Shown: one piece after another, positions 7,407 through 11,996 of the stretch | Layout of the letters: each line of letters begins with the position of its first letter | Numbering within the stretch: the stretch's first letter is position 1 | DNA from: Ruminococcus sp. UBA5884 | GTDB taxonomy: Bacteria; Bacillota; Clostridia; Oscillospirales; Ruminococcaceae | Direction: 5' to 3' | NCBI GenBank assembly: GCA_002431975.1 | Contig: DJFA01000046.1 | Location: 46,437 to 58,432 of the forward strand | Length of the DNA: 11,996 nucleotides | The notes under the pieces: generated by a model | The model's input: the letters and a program-made list of their open reading frames with translations, nothing else | The model's database searches: none | What the model was told of the DNA's origin: nothing | Program-made: the position numbers and the translations under genes

Positions 7407-7435
7407 TTGACAAAGATTTTGTTTCCTGTTATAAT
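7407..7435 (+). promoter_or_regulatory. Perfect-consensus sigma-A promoter for the marR/ABC operon
   Basis: TTGACA (7407-7412) and TATAAT (7430-7435) are separated by exactly 17 bases, and TGT just before the -10 gives an extended -10. The expected transcript start is around 7442, leaving a leader of about 50 bases before the marR ATG. A promoter this close to consensus should be strong unless repressed, which fits control by the MarR-type protein it drives. Confidence 0.85.
7410..7422. promoter_or_regulatory. Inverted repeat in -35/spacer, possible MarR operator
   Basis: ACAAA-GAT-TTTGT is a perfect 5/3/5 inverted repeat overlapping the end of the -35 box and the spacer of the marR promoter. 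Its position suits a repressor site. Its arms differ from those of the second repeat at 7438-7450, so both need not bind the same protein. Short AT-rich repeats also arise by chance. Confidence 0.3.
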
Positions 7436-7455
7436 TGTTTCCCGAGGAAATTATT
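7433..7455. promoter_or_regulatory. Inverted repeat at the transcript start, candidate MarR operator
   Basis: The core TTTCC-CGA-GGAAA (7438-7450) is a perfect 5/3/5 inverted repeat. The outer bases AAT (7433-7435) and ATT (7453-7455) extend it, with two unpaired positions on each side, to a 23-base imperfect palindrome. It covers the end of the -10 box and the predicted transcript start. That size and place are typical for MarR-family autoregulatory operators. Binding is inferred. Confidence 0.45.
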
Positions 7456-7491
7456 TTTTCTGTTAACCAATTTCAAGGAGGATGTTTAATA

Positions 7492-7959
7492 ATGGCGGAT
7501 TCAAAACAATCCGAACGTCTTAATGACACTCTTTTCAGAATGAAGCTTAAACTTGATTCATCATATTTCAAAAATTTCCTGATAAAGCATGAATTTATGT
7601 TTTTGAACTCTCTGAAAATATATTCTGAAAACTGTCCCGAAGCTGAAAAAAACGGCATAAAAGCTACACAGATAAGCAATTATCTCGGCATTCCAAGACC
7701 GGCTGTTTCAAAAATGCTCAACGGTCTTGAAGCAAAGGGAATGATTGAACGCCTGCACAGCCTTGAGGACAGGAGAGTCGTCTATATCAGGATTTCTGAA
7801 AAGGGCAGACTGTTTCTTGAACAGGCAGAAAACTATTTCAAGAATGTTTCTTCCCTTATTGCCTCAGAACTTGGAAACGAAAAAACCGAGGAATTTATTA
7901 AGCTTCTGGAGGTGACAATAAATATAATAGAAAAATATACAGCCGGTCTTTGCAAATAA
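7492..7959 (+). CDS. MarR-family transcriptional regulator
   Basis: A 155-residue winged-helix regulator of the MarR family, normal length. The DNA-binding core spans about 55-105: helix-turn-helix IKATQISNYLGIPRPAVSKM (56-75), then NGLEAKGMIERLHS, and the wing LEDRRVVYIRISEKG (91-105) with the family D-x-R-x-x-x-I pattern. Helices at both ends would form the dimer interface. The start is the ATG at 7492, ten bases after AAGGAGG (7475-7481). A TTG at 7435 in the same frame lies inside the -10 box and cannot be the start. The ABC gene pair begins 15 bases downstream, so the likely role is ligand-relieved repression of the efflux operon and of itself. The inducer cannot be read from sequence; no redox-type cysteine pair stands out (Cys48 and Cys154 only). 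Confidence 0.9.
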   Translation: MADSKQSERLNDTLFRMKLKLDSSYFKNFLIKHEFMFLNSLKIYSENCPEAEKNGIKATQISNYLGIPRPAVSKMLNGLEAKGMIERLHSLEDRRVVYIRISEKGRLFLEQAENYFKNVSSLIASELGNEKTEEFIKLLEVTINIIEKYTAGLCK

Positions 7960-7974
7960 ACAGAAGAAAGGAAG

Positions 7975-10113
7975 ATGTCAGAAAATATGAAGGATTTGAT
8001 GTGTATTCTTAAAAAATCAGTTTTTTCAGCTCTGGCAATTGTTGTACTGCTTATAGTTCAGGCTTTCGGAGAACTTGCTCTGCCTGACTATACATCTGAT
8101 ATAATAAATATCGGCATACAGCAGAACGGCGTTGAAAGAATAACTCCTGATATAATCAGGAAATCCCAGCTTGATATCCTTGAATTTTTCATGGATGACA
8201 GCGAAAAATCACTTGTCGGGGATAATTATTACGTTTCAGAAGCTGATTACAGCGATGAATACGGCGAAGTTTGCAGACTCAGCAGTGATGCAGACAACGA
8301 AACTCTTGATAAGCTTGACAAAGCTTTCGGAATACCTATGATAATAGCTTCACAGATGGACGAAATGCAGTTTTCAGCAGAAAGCTCACAGAATGCCGCT
8401 TCTGATATAAATCAGATAAAGGCTCAGTTTGAGGACTATGATGACAGTATTATTGAACAGATTGCAGTTTCATATACAACTGCTGAATATGAAGCTCTCG
8501 GAATTGATATGGACAGCAGACAGATATCATATATAGTAAAAACAGGTGTTAAAATGCTGCTCCTGTCACTGATTATAGCTTTATGCTCAATAGCTGTTAC
8601 TCTGTTTGCTTCAAGAATAGCAGCCTCTGCAAGCCGTGACCTCAGAAGCGGAGTATTCAAAAAGGTTATACAGTTTTCAGGCAATGAATTCAACAAATTT
8701 TCAACTGCTTCACTTATAACAAGATGTACAAATGATATACAGCAGCTCCAGATGGTAATAGTAATGATATTCAGAATGGTTCTCTATGCTCCTATAATAG
8801 GAATCGGTGCATTCCTGAAGGTAATAGCTCAGGGAGCATCAATGTCATGGGTAATCGGAGTCGGAGTCATAAGCGTTATATCTCTTGTGCTTGTACTGCT
8901 TGCATGCTCAATGCCTAAATTCAAAATTCTTCAGCAGCTCGTTGATAAGCTTAACCTTGTATCAAGGGAAATACTCACAGGTCTGCCTGTAATAAGGGCA
9001 TTCAGCCGTGAGGACTACGAAAAGAAACGTTTTGACAAGGCAAACAGGGAACTTACTGATGTAAACCTCTTTGTAAGCCGTATCATGACAATAATGATGC
9101 CTCTTATGATGTTCATCATGAACGGAATGAGTGTTCTTATAATCTGGGTAGGCTCAAAACAGGTTGACCTCGGAAATATGCAGGTTGGCGATATCACCGC
9201 ATTTATCAGCTATACAATGCAGATAATAATGGCATTCCTTATGATTTCAATGATGTCAATCTTCCTTCCGAGAGCAATGGTTTCAATGAAGCGTATCAGC
9301 GAGGTTTTAAATACTGATATCTCAATAAAAGACCCTGAAAAACCGGCTGAATTTGACAACGGCAAAAAAGGTCTTGTTGAATTTAAAAATGTATCATTCA
9401 GATATCCGGGAGCTGATGAGAATGTCATTGAAAATATATCATTTACTGCAAAACCAGGTGAAACTACTGCCATAATAGGAAGCACCGGAAGCGGAAAATC
9501 AACTCTTGTAAATCTTATCCCGAGATTCTATGATGCAACAGAGGGAGAAATTCTCCTTGGCGGCGTAAATGTAAACAGCGTCCGCATACATGATTTAAGA
9601 AACCAGATAGGATATGTGCCTCAGAAAGGTTTCCTTTTCTCAGGAACTATTGCTTCAAATATCAGATACGGAAATGAATCTGCTTCTGAAAATGAGGTTG
9701 AAAATGCCGCTGAAATTTCCCAGTCAATGGATTTCATCATGGAAAAGACAAAGAAATTCAATGATGATATCGCTCAGGGAGGAACAAACGTTTCAGGCGG
9801 TCAGAAACAGCGTCTTTCAATCGCAAGAGCTATTGTAAGAAATCCTGCCGTTTATATATTTGATGACAGCTTTTCAGCTCTTGACTATAAAACTGATGCC
9901 AGCCTCAGAAAAGCTCTCAGCGACAGAACAAGGGAAAGCACTATAATTATAGTTGCCCAGCGTATCAGCACAGTTTTAAACGCTGAACAGATAATAGTAC
10001 TCGATGAGGGCAGAATTGCCGGCATAGGTTCTCATAAGGAACTTCTCAGAACCTGCGAAACATACAGACAGATTGCAGGTTCACAGCTTTCAAAGGAGGA
10101 ACTTGCAGAATGA
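7975..10113 (+). CDS. ABC exporter half-transporter with degenerate ATP site and large extracytoplasmic loop
   Basis: A 712-residue type-IV (ABCB-like multidrug) half-transporter: a membrane domain to about 440, then a nucleotide-binding domain. Membrane helix 1 is about 15-34 and helix 2 about 190-212. The intervening 36-188 is far longer than a normal first loop and strongly acidic. In the ATPase: Walker A GSTGSGKST (502-510), Q-loop VPQ (Gln550), intact signature VSGGQ (606-610), Walker B YIFDD (627-631) with Asp631 replacing catalytic Glu, D-loop SALD, and Gln662 replacing the switch His. This is the degenerate-site subunit of a heterodimer with the next gene. The start at 7975 has AAAGGAAG immediately upstream, rather close; ATG 7987 (four residues shorter) is an alternative. 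Substrate unknown; drug or peptide/lipid efflux is inferred. Confidence 0.92.
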   Translation: MSENMKDLMCILKKSVFSALAIVVLLIVQAFGELALPDYTSDIINIGIQQNGVERITPDIIRKSQLDILEFFMDDSEKSLVGDNYYVSEADYSDEYGEVCRLSSDADNETLDKLDKAFGIPMIIASQMDEMQFSAESSQNAASDINQIKAQFEDYDDSIIEQIAVSYTTAEYEALGIDMDSRQISYIVKTGVKMLLLSLIIALCSIAVTLFASRIAASASRDLRSGVFKKVIQFSGNEFNKFSTASLITRCTNDIQQLQMVIVMIFRMVLYAPIIGIGAFLKVIAQGASMSWVIGVGVISVISLVLVLLACSMPKFKILQQLVDKLNLVSREILTGLPVIRAFSREDYEKKRFDKANRELTDVNLFVSRIMTIMMPLMMFIMNGMSVLIIWVGSKQVDLGNMQVGDITAFISYTMQIIMAFLMISMMSIFLPRAMVSMKRISEVLNTDISIKDPEKPAEFDNGKKGLVEFKNVSFRYPGADENVIENISFTAKPGETTAIIGSTGSGKSTLVNLIPRFYDATEGEILLGGVNVNSVRIHDLRNQIGYVPQKGFLFSGTIASNIRYGNESASENEVENAAEISQSMDFIMEKTKKFNDDIAQGGTNVSGGQKQRLSIARAIVRNPAVYIFDDSFSALDYKTDASLRKALSDRTRESTIIIVAQRISTVLNAEQIIVLDEGRIAGIGSHKELLRTCETYRQIAGSQLSKEELAE

Positions 10114-11954
10114 GTGAAAATACAAACAGAAGACCTCCGGCAGGCAGAGGCGGTCATGGAGGCATGATGCCGGGCGAAAAGGCTAAAAATTTCAAGGGTA
10201 CTATGAAACAGCTCGGCGGATATCTTAAAAAATATACTGTACAGCTTGTATTTGTATTAGTATTTGCTGTAGGAAGTACTGTTTTCAATATCATAGGCCC
10301 TAAAAAACTCGGAAAGGCAACTACTGAACTCTTTTCCGGAGTTATGGCAAAGCTTTCAGGAACAGGTGAGATAAACTTTGACAAGATTGCTCAGATGCTT
10401 ATATTCCTGATATGCCTTTACGCATTGAGTTCAATCCTTTCATACGTTCAGGGATTTATTATAACAGGCGTTGCACAGAAACTGACATATAATCTCAGAA
10501 AAGAAGTTTCTGAAAAAATTCACAGAATGCCGATGAATTACTTTGATACAAAGACTCACGGCGAAACTCTTTCAATCATAACAAATGATATTGATACTCT
10601 TTCAACAAGCCTTAACCAGAGTGCCTCACAGCTTATTACATCTGTTGTAACCGTTGTCGGAATAACGGTAATGATGTTTTCAATAGACTGGGTAATGACT
10701 CTTATAACTCTTCTAATACTTCCGCTTTCACTTGCAATTATCGGCGGAGTAATGAAAAAATCACAGATACACTTCAAAAATCAACAGGAATACCTCGGTC
10801 ATGTAAACGGTGAAATTGAGGAAACTTTCAGCGGTCATACTGTTGTAAAAGCTTTCAGCGGTGAAGAACGTGCCATTAAAAAATTTGATGAATATAACGC
10901 AAAACTCTATGAATCAGCATGGAAATCACAGTTCTTTTCAGGAATGATGATGCCAATAATGACTTTTGTCGGAAATCTCGGATATGTGGAAATTGCAATT
11001 GTCGGCGGCTGCTTTGCAATAAGCGGAAGAATTGCTGTAGGAGATATTCTCTCATTCATCACATATTCAAAACAGTTCACCCAGCCTATCGCACAGATAG
11101 CTCAGGTTTCAAATATGCTCCAGTCAACTGCCGCTGCTGCTGAAAGAGTCTTTGAGTTCCTTGCCGAAGAAGAAGAACAGCTTACTGTTGAAAATCCTGT
11201 TCCAATTGACAATATTCAGGGAAATGTTCAGTTCAGTCATATAAGATTCGGTTATAATCCTGATAAGATAATTATAAAGGATTTCAGTGCAGATGTAAAA
11301 CAGGGTCAGAAAATCGCAATAGTAGGCCCTACCGGTGCCGGAAAAACAACTATGATAAAGCTGCTTATGAGATTTTATGATGTAAACAGCGGCTCAATTA
11401 AAATTGACGGTCATGATATCAGGGATTTTAACAGAAGCGAATTAAGAGAACTTTTCGGAATGGTTCTCCAGGATACATGGCTTTTCAACGGCTCGATAAT
11501 GGAAAATATCCGCTACGGAAAAATTGAGGCAACAGACGAAATGGTAATTGAAGCTGCAAAATCTGCTCATGTGCACAGATTTATAAAAACTCTCCCGAAC
11601 GGATACAATATGGAGCTTAATGAGGAATCAACCAACGTTTCACAGGGTCAGAAACAGCTCCTTACTATTGCAAGAGCAATACTTGCAGACCCTAAGATTC
11701 TTATACTTGATGAGGCTACAAGCTCCGTTGATACAAGAACTGAAGTAATGATTCAGAAAGCTATGGATAACCTTATGAAAGGCAGAACAAGTTTTATTAT
11801 CGCTCACAGACTCTCAACAATCCGTGATGCCGATATGATTCTTGTAATGAAAGACGGCGATATAGTCGAACATGGAAGCCATGAGGAACTGCTCGCACAG
11901 AATGGTTTCTATTCAGAGCTTTACAATTCACAGTTCAGCAAAACCACCGCATAA
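10110..11954 (+). CDS. ABC exporter half-transporter, catalytic partner subunit
   Basis: A 614-residue ABCB-like half-transporter. A Gly/Pro-rich cytoplasmic tail (about 7-21, RRPPAGRGGHGGMMP) precedes six membrane helices (about 42-330) and a nucleotide-binding domain. Visible are Walker A GPTGAGKTT (406-414), Q-loop LQDTWLF (Gln454), Walker B LILDEA (531-536) with catalytic Glu535, D-loop SSVD, and switch His566 (AHRLST). The signature is NVSQGQKQ (509-516), with Gln replacing the first Gly of SGGQ. Its Walker A/B thus pairs with the intact signature of the preceding subunit to form the one hydrolysing site. Its ATG overlaps the preceding stop codon (ATGA), with AAAGGAGG (10092-10099) ten bases upstream. 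Tight coupling fits a 1:1 complex. Family and heterodimer calls are firm; the transported substrate is unknown. Confidence 0.93.
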   Translation: MSENTNRRPPAGRGGHGGMMPGEKAKNFKGTMKQLGGYLKKYTVQLVFVLVFAVGSTVFNIIGPKKLGKATTELFSGVMAKLSGTGEINFDKIAQMLIFLICLYALSSILSYVQGFIITGVAQKLTYNLRKEVSEKIHRMPMNYFDTKTHGETLSIITNDIDTLSTSLNQSASQLITSVVTVVGITVMMFSIDWVMTLITLLILPLSLAIIGGVMKKSQIHFKNQQEYLGHVNGEIEETFSGHTVVKAFSGEERAIKKFDEYNAKLYESAWKSQFFSGMMMPIMTFVGNLGYVEIAIVGGCFAISGRIAVGDILSFITYSKQFTQPIAQIAQVSNMLQSTAAAAERVFEFLAEEEEQLTVENPVPIDNIQGNVQFSHIRFGYNPDKIIIKDFSADVKQGQKIAIVGPTGAGKTTMIKLLMRFYDVNSGSIKIDGHDIRDFNRSELRELFGMVLQDTWLFNGSIMENIRYGKIEATDEMVIEAAKSAHVHRFIKTLPNGYNMELNEESTNVSQGQKQLLTIARAILADPKILILDEATSSVDTRTEVMIQKAMDNLMKGRTSFIIAHRLSTIRDADMILVMKDGDIVEHGSHEELLAQNGFYSELYNSQFSKTTA

Positions 11955-11980
11955 AAATAACGCAAATTCGATGAATGTTA

Positions 11981-11996
11981 TTGTAGGGGCGACCAT
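11981..11996. repeat. Probable left end of a GC-rich intergenic palindromic repeat, cut by window edge
   Basis: The last bases, TTGTAGGGGCGACCAT, change abruptly from the AT-rich context. They resemble the start of a short palindromic repeat (TGTAGGGGCG-x-CC-AT-GG-x-CGCCC type) that I recall as dispersed between genes in Clostridia and some other bacteria. The mirror half would lie just outside the window, so the palindrome cannot be confirmed here. It begins 26 bases after the stop codon of the second ABC gene. Confidence 0.4.

Larger units (their letters stand above)
7253..7491. other. Divergent intergenic control region
   Basis: A 239-base AT-rich stretch, the only sizeable non-coding DNA in the window. 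It holds the yicC operon promoter on the minus strand, the marR operon promoter on the plus strand, and both ribosome-binding sites (7262-7267 and 7475-7481). The -35 boxes are about 73 bases apart. The middle (7334-7406) contains a 10-base palindrome TATTTAAATA (7382-7391) and GCAT-A-ATGC (7395-7403), but no ORF or recognisable RNA element. I see no riboswitch-like or attenuator-like folding in either leader. Confidence 0.7.

Noticed and set aside
11956..11982. Possible terminator after the second ABC gene (AATAAC paired with GTTATT, with inner ATTC/GAAT)
   Set aside because: The stem is AT-rich, has a four-base bulge and is followed by GTAGGGG rather than a T-run.
1..11996. Search for a novel defence, mobile or RNA-guided system
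   Set aside because: Every long open frame belongs to a known housekeeping or transporter family, intergenic space is minimal outside 7253-7491, and no spaced repeats, integrase, transposase or reverse transcriptase signatures are present.

Overview
The window reads as ordinary low-GC Firmicutes (Clostridia) chromosome. An Oscillospiraceae/Ruminococcus-like host is my best guess from protein style and codon use, but this is an inference. Two transcription units diverge from one 239-base intergenic region (7253-7491). No tRNA, rRNA, CRISPR array, transposase or phage gene was seen. I found no convincing undescribed system. The points most worth a second look are in the efflux operon and its control region.

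Minus strand, 7252 down to 1: a tightly packed housekeeping operon in the classic Firmicutes order: yicC (yloC-type RNase), remA (DUF370 regulator), gmk (guanylate kinase), rpoZ (RNA polymerase omega), priA (replication restart helicase), def (peptide deformylase), fmt (Met-tRNA formyltransferase), rsmB (16S rRNA m5C methyltransferase), then the first 18 codons of rlmN, which is cut by the window edge. Gaps are 0-41 bases and gmk/rpoZ overlap by 8. coaBC, which sits between rpoZ and priA in Bacillus, is absent. A good sigma-A promoter (TTGATT-17-TATAAT) lies upstream of yicC. Ribosome-binding sites indicate non-AUG starts for yicC (TTG), gmk (GTG), priA (TTG) and fmt (TTG).

Plus strand, 7407 to 11954: a perfect-consensus promoter (TTGACA-17-TATAAT with an extended -10) drives a MarR-family repressor followed by two ABC-exporter half-transporters. 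The two half-transporter genes overlap by ATGA. They form a complementary heterodimer: the first subunit has a degenerate Walker B (Asp for the catalytic Glu) and Gln for the switch His, and the second has a degenerate signature (SQGQ). That gives one canonical and one degenerate ATP site, as in the TM287/288, BmrCD and LmrCD type. The first subunit also carries an acidic extracytoplasmic insertion of roughly 150 residues between its first two membrane helices. The MarR protein presumably represses the operon through inverted repeats overlapping the promoter.

The last 16 bases (11981-11996) look like the start of a GC-rich intergenic palindromic repeat that continues beyond the window.
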